This document shows, in pieces, positions 39,745 through 49,590 of a DNA stretch of 64,000 nt. The DNA is taken from positions 3,286,001 to 3,350,000 of the forward strand of contig NZ_FXBL01000004.1 of the NCBI RefSeq assembly GCF_900177325.1, written 5' to 3'. How positions within the stretch are numbered: position 1 is the stretch's first letter; the number at the start of each line of letters is the position of its first letter. The notes under the pieces were generated by a model. It did no database searches, was not told where the DNA came from, and saw nothing but the letters and a program-made list of their open reading frames with translations. The DNA is from Mesorhizobium australicum (lineage in GTDB: Bacteria; Pseudomonadota; Alphaproteobacteria; Rhizobiales; Rhizobiaceae). Made by a program: the position numbers and the translations under genes.

Positions 39745-40442
39745 GCGGCACCTCTTCCCGCTAGGCCGCGCGAGCGGAACGCGCCGATGATCTGCGCCAG
39801 CACCGCGACCGCGATCTCGGCCGGGCTCGCCGCACCGATGTCGAGGCCGATCGGTGCGGCGATGCGGGCGATCTGCGCCTGGCTCGCGCCGAGTGCGGCA
39901 AGCCGCTCGACCCGCTTCGCATGCGTCTTGCGGCTGCCGAGCGCCCCGACATAGAAGCAGCCCGCGTCGAGCGCGGCCTTCAGCGCGAAATCGTCGATCT
40001 TGGGATCGTGCGTCACCGCCGCGAGCGCGCAATAGGCGTCGAGCGGCCTTTCCTGCAGCACCGTCTCCGGCCAGTCGGCGAAGAGCGAGACACCCTCGAA
40101 CCGCTCGGGCGTCGCAAACGCCGTGCGTGGATCGATCACCTCCAGGTCATAACCGGCGAGGCGCGCCATCGGCGCCAGCGCCTGGCTTATATGCACGGCG
40201 CCGATGACGACGATGCGCGGCGGCGGCAGGTGTGCGTTCAGGAACCAGCTCCTGCCGTCGGCCTCGACGGTCCCGGAAACGCCGGACCGGAAGGTCTTGG
40301 CAACCGCCGCCGAGAGGTCGCCCACCACCTCGTCCCCCTCATGGATCACACGAGCGGAGCCATCGGCGAGATCGGTGAGCAGGATCGCAGCGCGCCGCGC
40401 CGTGCGAGCCTCGTTCAACTCGCGGAGGGTCTTGAGGTCCAT
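39741..40442 (-). CDS. XdhC/CoxI family protein, Rossmann-domain part
   Basis: This is a 233-residue protein matching the C-terminal Rossmann half of XdhC, with a short N-terminal piece. The nucleotide-binding stretch is RIVVIGAVHISQALAPMARL, where GAGH is usual in the family, followed by YDLEVIDPRTAFATPERF and YVGALGSRKTHAKRVERLAALG, which is diagnostic. APIGLDIGAASPAEIAVAVLA lies near the end. XdhC proteins receive the molybdenum cofactor, help its sulfuration and insert it into xanthine dehydrogenase. It is three bases downstream of the XdhC N-domain gene and overlaps the MoeA/MocA fusion. Confidence 0.9.
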   Translation of the reverse strand: MDLKTLRELNEARTARRAAILLTDLADGSARVIHEGDEVVGDLSAAVAKTFRSGVSGTVEADGRSWFLNAHLPPPRIVVIGAVHISQALAPMARLAGYDLEVIDPRTAFATPERFEGVSLFADWPETVLQERPLDAYCALAAVTHDPKIDDFALKAALDAGCFYVGALGSRKTHAKRVERLAALGASQAQIARIAAPIGLDIGAASPAEIAVAVLAQIIGAFRSRGLAGRGAA

Positions 40443-40445
40443 CGC

Positions 40446-40784
<339 letters not shown>

Positions 40785-40807
40785 GGCGTGCTCCTCCCGT
40801 TGTTCGT

Positions 40808-42064
40808 TCACGCCGCCTGCCTGTTGGCGGCGGCGAGCCATCGTTTCGGATCGGCCTCGCGCGGCCGGCTGTCCGACAGCGAGGCGCACAGGTCGGACAA
40901 TGCATTCAGCGTATGGACGGCGCGGAACTCGTCGACATGCGGCAGCATGGCCCTCACGCCCCTTGCGCGGGCCTCGAATCCGTCAAAACGCAGCAGCGGA
41001 TTCAGCCAGATCAGCCGGCGGCAACTCTTGTGCAGCCGGTCCATCTCGATTTCCAGCGTCTCGACATCGTCGCGCTCGAGCCCGTCGGTGATGAGCATCA
41101 CCACCGCGCCCTGCGACAGCACGCGCCGCGACCACAGCCGGTTGAACTCCGCGAGCGTCTCGCCGATGCGCGTTCCGCCCGACCAGTCGCGCACGCTCGC
41201 GGCGGCATCCGCCAATGCCTGGTCCGGGTCGCGGTTGCGCAATTGCCTGGTCAGGTTCGTCAGCCGCGTGCCGAATGCAAACGTGTGGACGCGTCGCCGC
41301 TTCTCCAGCAGCGCATGAAGAAAATGCAGGAATATCCTGGAATATTGACTCATCGAGCCGGAAATGTCCGCCAGCACCACCAGCGGCGGGTGGATCTCGC
41401 GCGCTTCGCGGAACTTCGGCAGGATCAGATCACCGCCGGTGCGCAGCGCCGACCGCATGGTGGCGCGCGGATCGACCCGGCTACCGCGTGGATCGGGCCG
41501 GAAACGCCGCGTCTTCACCAGATCGAAGGGCAGCCTGAGATTGGCGATGGCGCGCTTGGCCGCCTCCAGTTCCTGCGCGTTCATCTGGGCGAAGTCCTTG
41601 GCGCGCAGGATCTCATTGCCCGACACGGTCAGCCGCGCATCGATCTCCACTTCCGGCACCTCTTCCGGCTGCTGCCGCTTGCGATGTCCCTCGAACATCG
41701 CGTCGCCGACCCTCGTCTCGGCCGCGCGCGGCTTCTCCTTCTCGCGCGTATCGGGCGCCACCGGCGAGAACATGGCGAGCATCTTCTCGATCAGCTCGCG
41801 CGACTTCCAGAACAGCCGGAACGCCTCGTCGAAGACCGGGTGGTCCTCATGGCGGGTGACGAGCACGGCGTGCAGCGTCCAGTAGAAGTCGTCGCGGGTG
41901 CCGATGCCGGTGGTGATCACCGCGTCGATCGCGTCGACCACCGACGCAGGTCCGACGCGCATGCCGGCCTTGCGCAGCGCCCGGGCGAAATAGACGATGT
42001 TGTCGGCGATGCGGCCGTCCGCCACCGCTTCCTTCGGCGTTTTCGACGAGGAGAAGGTGCCCAT
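40808..42064 (-). CDS. VWA-domain protein, CoxE family
   Basis: This is a 418-residue cytoplasmic protein. A von Willebrand factor A-type domain lies in the second half, with the metal-ion-dependent adhesion motif DISGSMSQYSR, the later threonine region GGTRIGETL and the Asp of LITDGLERDDV. The first half (DNIVYFARALRKAGMRVGPASV) is the typical CoxE N-terminus. CoxE partners with a MoxR/CoxD ATPase to mature the metal centre of molybdenum hydroxylases such as CO dehydrogenase. It lies 11 bases downstream of the MoxR gene. ATG 42064 is the start that fits the family. Confidence 0.9.
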   Translation of the reverse strand: MGTFSSSKTPKEAVADGRIADNIVYFARALRKAGMRVGPASVVDAIDAVITTGIGTRDDFYWTLHAVLVTRHEDHPVFDEAFRLFWKSRELIEKMLAMFSPVAPDTREKEKPRAAETRVGDAMFEGHRKRQQPEEVPEVEIDARLTVSGNEILRAKDFAQMNAQELEAAKRAIANLRLPFDLVKTRRFRPDPRGSRVDPRATMRSALRTGGDLILPKFREAREIHPPLVVLADISGSMSQYSRIFLHFLHALLEKRRRVHTFAFGTRLTNLTRQLRNRDPDQALADAAASVRDWSGGTRIGETLAEFNRLWSRRVLSQGAVVMLITDGLERDDVETLEIEMDRLHKSCRRLIWLNPLLRFDGFEARARGVRAMLPHVDEFRAVHTLNALSDLCASLSDSRPREADPKRWLAAANRQAA

Positions 42065-42075
42065 CGCCACGACGG

Positions 42076-43008
<933 letters not shown>

Positions 43009-43046
43009 GGTGCGTTTTCCGTCCGGCCGGCCCGGCGCGATATTCC

Positions 43047-43616
43047 CTAGAGGACGCGGTAGGCGCGATTGAAATAGGTCAGCGGGTCGAGGCTATCGCC
43101 GATGCGCACCCCTGTCACCTTGCCATAAAGCACACGATGGGTCGCCATATCGGTCGTCTCGATGATCTCGCAGTCGAGGCTCATCATCGAATCGACAAGC
43201 ACCGGCGCGCCGGTCGACAGCCTGGTCCACTCGCCTTTAGCGAATCGCTCGTCCTGCGTGAGCCCGGTGAGACCGGAAAACGCATTCGCCAGGTCCTGGT
43301 GCTGGCCCCCCAGCGTGTTGAGCGCGAAGACGCCATTATCCCAGAACACGGCGTTCGACACGTTTTCGCGATTGATGCAGGCGAGGATCGTCGGCGGATG
43401 ATCGGAAACCGAGCAGGTCGCGATGATCGTGGTGCCGCGCCGTCCCGCCGGACCGTCAGTGGTCAGCACATGCACGGCGCCAGCAAAGCGCGCCATGGCA
43501 TCGCGATAGGTCTGCGGATCGATGTCGCTTTTCTTCAGCACGGCGGGATATCCAGTTTCGCCATGAATATAAGCTCGGGCGTGCGTCCCACAAGCGGCCG
43601 GCACAGCGCCTACCAT
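43047..43616 (-). CDS. Flavin reductase-like (RutF/HpaC type) FMN-binding protein
   Basis: This is a 189-residue split-barrel flavin reductase. Diagnostic stretches are YRDAMARFAGAVHVLTTDGP, GTTIIATCSVSDHPPTILACI, NGVFALNTLG and ending DPLTYFNRAYRVL. It would reduce FMN or FAD with NAD(P)H for a two-component monooxygenase. No oxygenase is adjacent. The start is uncertain: ATG 43616 is used, but an in-frame GTG at 43541 gives a protein of 164 residues, nearer the usual length. It is divergent from the solute-binding protein gene. Confidence 0.85.
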   Translation of the reverse strand: MVGAVPAACGTHARAYIHGETGYPAVLKKSDIDPQTYRDAMARFAGAVHVLTTDGPAGRRGTTIIATCSVSDHPPTILACINRENVSNAVFWDNGVFALNTLGGQHQDLANAFSGLTGLTQDERFAKGEWTRLSTGAPVLVDSMMSLDCEIIETTDMATHRVLYGKVTGVRIGDSLDPLTYFNRAYRVL

Positions 43617-43697
43617 GTTGCCTAGTCCAGGCTGTGCCGCTACGAGATTGCGCGTCACGTGCCGGGCGATGCCGCCGCGGCCATAATCCCGGGATCG

Positions 43698-44765
43698 ATG
43701 CGCCCTGCCCTGATCATCGCCGCCAGCCTAGCCGCAACGCTTATCCAGGCGTCTGCGGCCGAGGTCGTGATCGGTGTGGCGGCGCCTTTGTCCGGCCCGT
43801 CCGCCATGCTCGGCGAACAGGTCCGGCAGGGGGCCGAAGCCGCGGCGCAGGCCGTGGGCGCGAAAATCGAGATCGCCGACGACGCCTGCACCTCCGAAGG
43901 CGGCAAGGCGGCGGCGCAGGCGTTCGTGGCCGCGAAGGCGGTCATCGTCACCGGCTTCCTCTGCACCGAGGCGATCGAGGCTGCGCTGCCGATCCTCAAG
44001 CAGGCCGGCATCGCCGTCGTCGCCACTGGCGTGCGCACCAATTCGCTGACTGATCGCAGGGCAAAGACCGGCTGGCCCGTGGTGCGGTTCGCTCCGCGCG
44101 CCGACGACGAGGTCGAGGCGGCCGCCTCCATCCTGGGCCGCGCCTGGCGCGGCGAGCTCTTCGCCATTGTCGACGACGGCACCATCTATTCGCGCGAACT
44201 TGCCGAGGGCCTGCGCCTCTCGTTCGAGCAGTCCGGCCTCAAGGCGGCCTTCATCGACACGCTGCGTCCGCAGCTCGACAATCAGATCGGCCTCGCCGGA
44301 CGGCTGCGGAAATCGGGCGCCACGCATGTCTTCGTCGCCGGCGACCGGCCGGACGTCGCCATCCTCGGCCGCGACGCGGCCCAGATCGGCTATCAGGTCA
44401 CCATCGCCGGCGGCGAGGTGCTGCGCGCAGCGTCGGAGGGCGTCGACCTCGCTCCTGGCACGCTGATGATCGGCCTGCCGGAGTGGTCGGAGATCGCCGA
44501 TCCCGCCGTGGTCGCGCGCCTGCGCGACGGCAAGGTCGAGCCCGACGGCTATGTCCTGCCCGCCTATGCCAGCGTCGAGATCGCCGCACAGGCGACGAAA
44601 GCCGCTGCGGCGAGCGGCTCCGACATCCTTTCGGCGCTCGGGGGTCAGGAGTTCTCGACGGTCCTCGGTCCCGTCGGCTTCAACGATCAGGGCGATCGGA
44701 CCGACAATCCCTACCGCCTCTACAGGTATGAGGGCGGCGCATTCATCGAAGTGGACCAGCAATGA
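43698..44765 (+). CDS. ABC transporter solute-binding protein, LivK-like (peripla_BP_6)
   Basis: This is a 355-residue exported binding protein. The signal peptide RPALIIAASLAATLIQASAA precedes EVVIGVAAPLSGPSAMLGEQ, the usual entry of the branched-chain amino acid binding family. Two disulfide-type cysteines (ADDACTSEGG, TGFLCTEA) are at the positions expected for LivK. It probably binds an amino acid, amide or peptide derivative in the periplasm. No permease or ATPase gene accompanies it. Its stop overlaps the start of a P1-family peptidase by four bases. Confidence 0.88.
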   Translation: MRPALIIAASLAATLIQASAAEVVIGVAAPLSGPSAMLGEQVRQGAEAAAQAVGAKIEIADDACTSEGGKAAAQAFVAAKAVIVTGFLCTEAIEAALPILKQAGIAVVATGVRTNSLTDRRAKTGWPVVRFAPRADDEVEAAASILGRAWRGELFAIVDDGTIYSRELAEGLRLSFEQSGLKAAFIDTLRPQLDNQIGLAGRLRKSGATHVFVAGDRPDVAILGRDAAQIGYQVTIAGGEVLRAASEGVDLAPGTLMIGLPEWSEIADPAVVARLRDGKVEPDGYVLPAYASVEIAAQATKAAAASGSDILSALGGQEFSTVLGPVGFNDQGDRTDNPYRLYRYEGGAFIEVDQQ

Positions 44766-45775
44766 CCTTCCGCACCGGACCGGCCAATCTCCTCACCGAC
44801 GTCGCGGGCTTGCGCGTCGGCAATGCCTCCGATGCGAAGCTCAAATCCGGCGTGACGGCGATCATCTGCGACGAGCCGGCCGTTGCCTCGGTACAGGTTC
44901 TGGGCGGTGCGCCCGGTACCCGCGAGACCGATCTGCTGGAGCCGCACAATTCGGTCGAGGCGATCAATGCGCTGGTCCTGTCCGGCGGCTCGGCCTTCGG
45001 CCTCGACGCGGCGTCCGGCGTGCAGGCGGCCCTCCGCGAGCAGGGCATCGGCTTCCAGGTGCGCGACAACCGCATCCCCATCGTTCCCGCCGCGATCCTG
45101 TTCGACCTGCAGAATGGCGGCGACAAGCGCTGGGGCCGCTATCCGCCCTATCGCGAGCTCGGCTACGAAGCCGCCATGTCGGCGGCGACCAGCTTCGACC
45201 TGGGCACGGCCGGCGCCGGTGCAGGCGCCCTGTCGGCCGGTCTGAAGGGCGGGTTGGGCTCGGCCTCCACGGTACTGCCGAACGGTGTGACCGTCGCAGC
45301 CCTCGTCGGCGCGAATCCGACCGGTTCCGTGACGGTCGGCGAGAAGAAGCACTTCTGGGCCGCGCCCTTCGAGATCGGCGACGAGTTCGGCGGGCTCGGC
45401 TATCCCCATCCGCTGCCGGTGGACGCGTCCGACATGCGGATCAAGTTCCGCGAGATGGCCAAGGCCGGGGCCAACACCACCATCGCCGTCATCGCGACCG
45501 ACGCGGTTCTCTCCAAGGCGGCCGCCAAGCGGCTGGCGATCGCCGCGCATGACGGCTTCGCACGCGCCATCTGGCCAGTGCACACGCCGGTCGACGGCGA
45601 CCTGATCTTCTCGCTGGCGACCGGCCGCAGCAAGGTGCCGCTCGACCATGACGGGGCGATCGACCTTTACGCCGCCGCCGGCGCGACGATGGCCCGCGCG
45701 ATCGCCCGCGCCGTCTACCTTGCGACGCCCGCCGAGAACGACCTTCTGCCGACCTGGCGGAACAAGTTCGCGTGA
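44762..45775 (+). CDS. P1-family (DmpA/NylC-type) self-processing peptidase/amidase
   Basis: This is a 337-residue N-terminal-nucleophile hydrolase of the DmpA/BapA/NylC family (peptidase family S58/P1). The self-cleavage site is visible as AGANTTIAVIATDA: cleavage is expected between Asn238 and Thr239, with Thr as nucleophile. Upstream, NSVEAINALVLSGGSAFGLDAA and GTAGAGAGAL are conserved, and GDLIFSLATG follows. Substrates of relatives are beta-peptides, D-amino-acid peptides or aminohexanoate oligomers. Coupling to the solute-binding gene (ATGA overlap) suggests the imported ligand is its substrate; that is inference. Confidence 0.88.
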   Translation: MTFRTGPANLLTDVAGLRVGNASDAKLKSGVTAIICDEPAVASVQVLGGAPGTRETDLLEPHNSVEAINALVLSGGSAFGLDAASGVQAALREQGIGFQVRDNRIPIVPAAILFDLQNGGDKRWGRYPPYRELGYEAAMSAATSFDLGTAGAGAGALSAGLKGGLGSASTVLPNGVTVAALVGANPTGSVTVGEKKHFWAAPFEIGDEFGGLGYPHPLPVDASDMRIKFREMAKAGANTTIAVIATDAVLSKAAAKRLAIAAHDGFARAIWPVHTPVDGDLIFSLATGRSKVPLDHDGAIDLYAAAGATMARAIARAVYLATPAENDLLPTWRNKFA

Positions 45776-45854
45776 GGGGCGGCTTTCGTTGACGCTGGCG
45801 CAAGCCGCGCTGCGCTAGCATCGGCTACGTGAAAAATCGTCGAGGAGGAGTCCG

Positions 45855-46577
45855 ATGCAGATGAACCGCCCTGTCCTTCTAGCCACCTCTCTGCTTTCCT
45901 CGGCATCGGCCTTCGCAGGCGACACCGCGACGCCGCAGGTGCTCGGCTTCTCCCCGGACGGCAAGGTGTTCGCCTTCGAGGAATACGGCATTCAGGACGG
46001 TTCCGGCTTCCCCTATGCCAACCGCTTCTACATCGACACCGCGACCGACAGCTTCGTTTCCGGCAGTCCGATCCGTGTCCGGATCGACGACGAGGCGGCC
46101 GGCGTTTCCATGGCGCGCGCGCAGGCCAGGGAAAAGGGCGAGGCGATCGTGCCCGAACCGACGCTTGTCGCAAATCCCGGCGTCACTGCCGGCTGGAACG
46201 CGGTCACCGAGTTCTCCGCCGATCCGTTCCGCATGGCTGTCTATCCGCGCCCGATCTTCCCGCCGATCGATTCGCCGGTGGAGTTCCGGCTGGAGGAGAT
46301 CCCGATGGCCGCGTCGGGAAGTTGCGAAGGGTTGGTTGACGTGGCGGGCTTCCGCCTCGTCACGATCGATCCGACGCCCGGCGGACAGACGACGCTCGTC
46401 CACGAGGACGCCTCTCTCCCCGCCAGCCGCAATTGCCCGCAAGGCTACCGCATCGGCGGTATCCAGACCTTCCATCCGCAAGGCGGCGATCCCGTCTTCG
46501 CGGTGATCATTGCCGTGCGCTCGGTCGGCTTTGAAGGCCCCGACCATCGCTGGATCGCCGTGACGGGCCGGCTCTAA
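45855..46577 (+). CDS. Secreted hypothetical protein, DUF2259-like
   Basis: This is a 240-residue exported protein with signal peptide PVLLATSLLSSASAFAG and an ideal GGAGGAG ribosome site. The mature part opens with VLGFSPDGKVFAFEEYGIQDGSG, a pattern of the predicted secreted DUF2259 family, and has cysteines at GSCEGL and RNCPQGY that may form a disulfide. The function of the family is unknown. It is two bases upstream of a small membrane protein gene and near purB. Confidence 0.7.
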   Translation: MQMNRPVLLATSLLSSASAFAGDTATPQVLGFSPDGKVFAFEEYGIQDGSGFPYANRFYIDTATDSFVSGSPIRVRIDDEAAGVSMARAQAREKGEAIVPEPTLVANPGVTAGWNAVTEFSADPFRMAVYPRPIFPPIDSPVEFRLEEIPMAASGSCEGLVDVAGFRLVTIDPTPGGQTTLVHEDASLPASRNCPQGYRIGGIQTFHPQGGDPVFAVIIAVRSVGFEGPDHRWIAVTGRL

Positions 46578-46579
46578 GC

Positions 46580-47122
46580 ATGAATTCCACACGCCAGGCA
46601 GGCATCGCGGCCGACCAGACGGGCCTGCTCGGCCGGACCGGTCGGGCACTGGCCGGTGCGATGCCCGCTTGGCGCACGATCCTCGCTGGAAGTGCAATCT
46701 GGGCCGTCGCGATGGGCCTGACGGCGGCCGCGAAGCTTGCCTGGATGCGCTGGTATGAGCCCGAGCGCATCGCCCTCCTCGCCTCTTTCTTCGCTGCGGG
46801 CGGCCTCGTCGCCTTCCTGCCCGGCATCTATCTCGGACGTCTCCTCTCGCGCGGCCGTCGCGACGCCGGCTTCGCCGCGACCTTCCTCGCCCTCGGCATC
46901 GGCACGATCGCGTTCACCGCCTTCCTCTTCGGCCTGCAATACCGGCAATATTACGCCGCCTGGCATGATGAGCCCCTGTCGGTGGTATGGGTCTTCCAGT
47001 TCATCTTCACGGTCGGCGCGGCCGTCTACCAGTTCCTCGTGCTCGGCACGCGCGTCTATTTTCCGCTCGGCTTCCTCTTTCTGGTAGCTGCTTGCCTCTG
47101 GAACGTGCGCCGTATGCGTTGA
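46580..47122 (+). CDS. Multi-span membrane hypothetical protein, 180 aa
   Basis: I do not recognise this protein. About four to five hydrophobic segments are visible: ILAGSAIWAVAMGLTAAAKLAW, IALLASFFAAGGLVAFLPGIYL, FAATFLALGIGTIAFTAFLF, VVWVFQFIFTVGAAVYQFLV and LGFLFLVAACLW. The loop QYRQYYAAWHDEPLS is aromatic-rich and possibly periplasmic. It starts two bases after the DUF2259-like stop, so the two are co-translated, and it ends 61 bases before purB. Confidence 0.7.
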   Translation: MNSTRQAGIAADQTGLLGRTGRALAGAMPAWRTILAGSAIWAVAMGLTAAAKLAWMRWYEPERIALLASFFAAGGLVAFLPGIYLGRLLSRGRRDAGFAATFLALGIGTIAFTAFLFGLQYRQYYAAWHDEPLSVVWVFQFIFTVGAAVYQFLVLGTRVYFPLGFLFLVAACLWNVRRMR

Positions 47123-47183
47123 GCATCGGGCCCGCCTCTGTTAGGAGGCGGCGGTTCCGAGACAGCCAAGGCAAGGCCCGCCG

Positions 47184-48491
47184 ATGATCCCCCGCTATTC
47201 GCGACCGGAAATGGTCGCCATCTGGTCGCCCGAGACCCGTTTCCGCATCTGGTTCGAGATCGAGGCACATGCCTGCGACGCTCTTGCCGAGATCGGCGTC
47301 ATTCCGAAGGAAGCTGCCAGGAATATCTGGGAAAAGGGCGGCGCAGCGACCTTCGACGTCGCCCGCATCGACGAAATCGAGCGCGTCACCAAGCATGACG
47401 TGATCGCCTTTCTCACCCATCTCGCCGAGTTCATCGGCCCGGATTCGCGTTTCGTCCACCAGGGCATGACCTCGTCCGACGTGCTCGACACCTGCCTCGC
47501 CGTGCAGCTGAAGCGCGCGGCCGACATCCTGATCGCCGATGTCGACGCGCTGCTTGCCGCGCTGAAGACCCGCGCCTTCGAGCACAGGGACACGGTCACC
47601 ATTGGCCGTTCGCACGGCATCCACGCCGAGCCAACCACCTTCGGAGTCAAGCTGGCACAGGCCTATGCGGAGTTCTCGCGCTGCCGCGAACGCCTCTTCG
47701 CCGCGCGCGAAGAAATAGCCACCTGCGCCATATCGGGCGCCGTCGGCACCTTCGCCAACATCGACCCACGCGTCGAGGAACATGTCGCCGAAAAGCTCGG
47801 CCTGAAGCCGGAGCCGGTCTCGACCCAGGTCATTCCGCGCGACAGGCATGCGATGTTCTTCGCCACGCTCGGCGTCGTCGCATCCTCGGTCGAGCGACTT
47901 GCCACAGAGATCCGCCACCTTCAGCGCACCGAGGTTCTGGAAGCGGAGGAGTATTTCTCGCCCGGCCAGAAGGGGTCGTCGGCGATGCCGCACAAGCGTA
48001 ACCCGGTGCTGACTGAAAATCTCACCGGTCTCGCCCGCCTCGTGCGCGGCATGGTCACGCCGGCGCTGGAGAATGTCGCGCTCTGGCACGAGCGCGATAT
48101 CTCCCATTCCTCGGTCGAGCGCATGATCGGTCCGGACGCGACAATCACGCTCGATTTCGCGCTGGCCCGGCTCACCGGCGTCATCGAGAAGCTGGTCGTC
48201 TATCCCGCCAACATGCTGAAGAACCTCAACAAGTTCTCCGGCTTGGTACATTCGCAGCGCGTTCTGCTCGCCCTCACCCAGGCCGGAGTCTCCCGCGAGG
48301 ACGCCTATCGTCTCGTCCAGCGCAACGCGATGAAGGTCTGGGAGGAAGGTAAGGACTTCCTTACCGAACTGCTCGCCGACGAAGAGGTGATGGCCGCGTT
48401 GTCCGAGGAGGAGCTGCGCGAGAAGTTCGACCTCGGCTACCACACCAAGCACGTCGACACGATCTTCAGCCGGGTGTTCGGCTCCGCCTGA
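47184..48491 (+). CDS. purB: Adenylosuccinate lyase
   Basis: This is a 435-residue fumarase/aspartase-superfamily enzyme that splits SAICAR and adenylosuccinate in purine synthesis. Signature regions in order are FVHQGMTSSDVLDTC, GRSHGIHAEPTTFG with the catalytic His, and SSAMPHKRNPVLTENLTGL with the flexible catalytic loop. The start MIPRYSRPEMVAIWSPE is the family norm. It lies about 3 kb from the purC-S-Q-L cluster, separated by unrelated genes on the other strand. A hairpin terminator follows. Confidence 0.97.
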   Translation: MIPRYSRPEMVAIWSPETRFRIWFEIEAHACDALAEIGVIPKEAARNIWEKGGAATFDVARIDEIERVTKHDVIAFLTHLAEFIGPDSRFVHQGMTSSDVLDTCLAVQLKRAADILIADVDALLAALKTRAFEHRDTVTIGRSHGIHAEPTTFGVKLAQAYAEFSRCRERLFAAREEIATCAISGAVGTFANIDPRVEEHVAEKLGLKPEPVSTQVIPRDRHAMFFATLGVVASSVERLATEIRHLQRTEVLEAEEYFSPGQKGSSAMPHKRNPVLTENLTGLARLVRGMVTPALENVALWHERDISHSSVERMIGPDATITLDFALARLTGVIEKLVVYPANMLKNLNKFSGLVHSQRVLLALTQAGVSREDAYRLVQRNAMKVWEEGKDFLTELLADEEVMAALSEEELREKFDLGYHTKHVDTIFSRVFGSA

Positions 48492-48524
48492 AGAACCCGC
48501 TTCAGAATCTCATTCACAGCAAAA

Positions 48525-48550
48525 GCCCCGCGGCGTCCCTGCCGCGGAGC
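48525..48550. terminator. Bidirectional terminator between purB and the glyoxalase-fold gene
   Basis: CCGCGGC (48528-48534) pairs with GCCGCGG (48541-48547), extended by two more pairs past a C-A mismatch, with a six-base loop. AAAA precedes it and TTCT follows, so it can end transcription of purB on the plus strand and of the convergent gene on the minus strand. Confidence 0.7.
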
Positions 48551-48574
48551 TTCTCATATGTCCTGCATGTGCGT

Positions 48575-49459
48575 TCAGGCCGCGCGAACGTGGATCTCGG
48601 TGCCCCACGGATCGACGAGGTTGCGCTCCGAGACGGGTCCCCTGCTCAGCAGTTCGACCCACTGCAGTCCGGTGCGATCCTTGTCGCGCGCCCCGGCGCC
48701 CCGGCTCTGCCAGGAATTCGCGCCGATATGGTGATGGTAGCCGCCCGTGGACAGGAACACCGCCTGCCCGCCATAGTTCAGCACCGTGTCGAAGCCGACA
48801 TCCTTGTTCCAGAAGCCTTCCGCAGCGCGCGCGTCGCCCACGCGCAGGTGTACATGGCCGATGATGCTGTTGCCGGGCGCTCCGTCCCAGGCCGGCGCGC
48901 CTGTCGCGGAGGCGAGAATCCCTTCAGCGTCCAGCGGATCGGTGGCCATGCGAACGGATCGACCTTCCCAGTTCCAGCCCTCGGCCGGACGGTCGGCATA
49001 AATCTCGATGCCGTTGCCCTCCGGATCGGTAAGGTAGAGCGCTTCCGAAACCAGATGGTCGGCCGCGCCGTCGATCCGGAAGCGGTTCTCGATCGCATGG
49101 CGAATCCACCTGCCAAGATCCTGGCGCGACGGCAGCAGGAAGGCCGTGTGGTAGAGGCCAGCCGACCGCGGATCGTCGGGACGCACCGCGCTCGATTGCT
49201 CGATCTCCATCAACGGGCGGTCGCCGGCTCCAAGCGTGATGTGTCCGCCGCTGTTGGCAAGCTCCCTCAGGCCGACGACCTGCTGGTAGTACTGCGACAT
49301 CGCGGCCGCATCGCGCGCAACGATGCCGATGCGGCCGATATGGGTCGGCGCGTCGGCGGCGAAGGGAAGGTCTGACATTGTGGTCTCCGATCGGGCGGCA
49401 ATCGTTCCGCCCGCTAGCGCGGCTCCGGCGCCGAGCACGGTTCTGCGGTTGATGGTCAC
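48575..49459 (-). CDS. VOC/glyoxalase-fold dioxygenase-like protein with a Tat-type signal
   Basis: This is a two-module vicinal oxygen chelate protein like CatE-type extradiol dioxygenases. Modules begin at HIGRIGIVARDAAAMSQYY and IIGHVHLRVGDARAAEGFW; possible metal ligands are His in GHVHL, His in GGYHHHIG and a late Glu. GTG at 49459 has GGAGGA seven bases upstream and gives a 294-residue protein beginning VTINRRTVLGAGAALAGG, a twin-arginine-like export signal. A second start, ATG 49378 (MSDLPFAAD), has its own GGAG at good spacing and would give a cytoplasmic form. Substrate is unknown. Confidence 0.82.
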   Translation of the reverse strand: MTINRRTVLGAGAALAGGTIAARSETTMSDLPFAADAPTHIGRIGIVARDAAAMSQYYQQVVGLRELANSGGHITLGAGDRPLMEIEQSSAVRPDDPRSAGLYHTAFLLPSRQDLGRWIRHAIENRFRIDGAADHLVSEALYLTDPEGNGIEIYADRPAEGWNWEGRSVRMATDPLDAEGILASATGAPAWDGAPGNSIIGHVHLRVGDARAAEGFWNKDVGFDTVLNYGGQAVFLSTGGYHHHIGANSWQSRGAGARDKDRTGLQWVELLSRGPVSERNLVDPWGTEIHVRAA

Positions 49460-49590
49460 GGCGCGATCCTCCGGCAAGATGCGATATTCTGCTGAAGATC
49501 GTATGGCTGATTGTTCACCGCAAGCGTGCAAATCCCGAACACGCTGTTCAACCGCGCGACCTCATTGCGCCGACAGCCCCCCTCGCCTAC

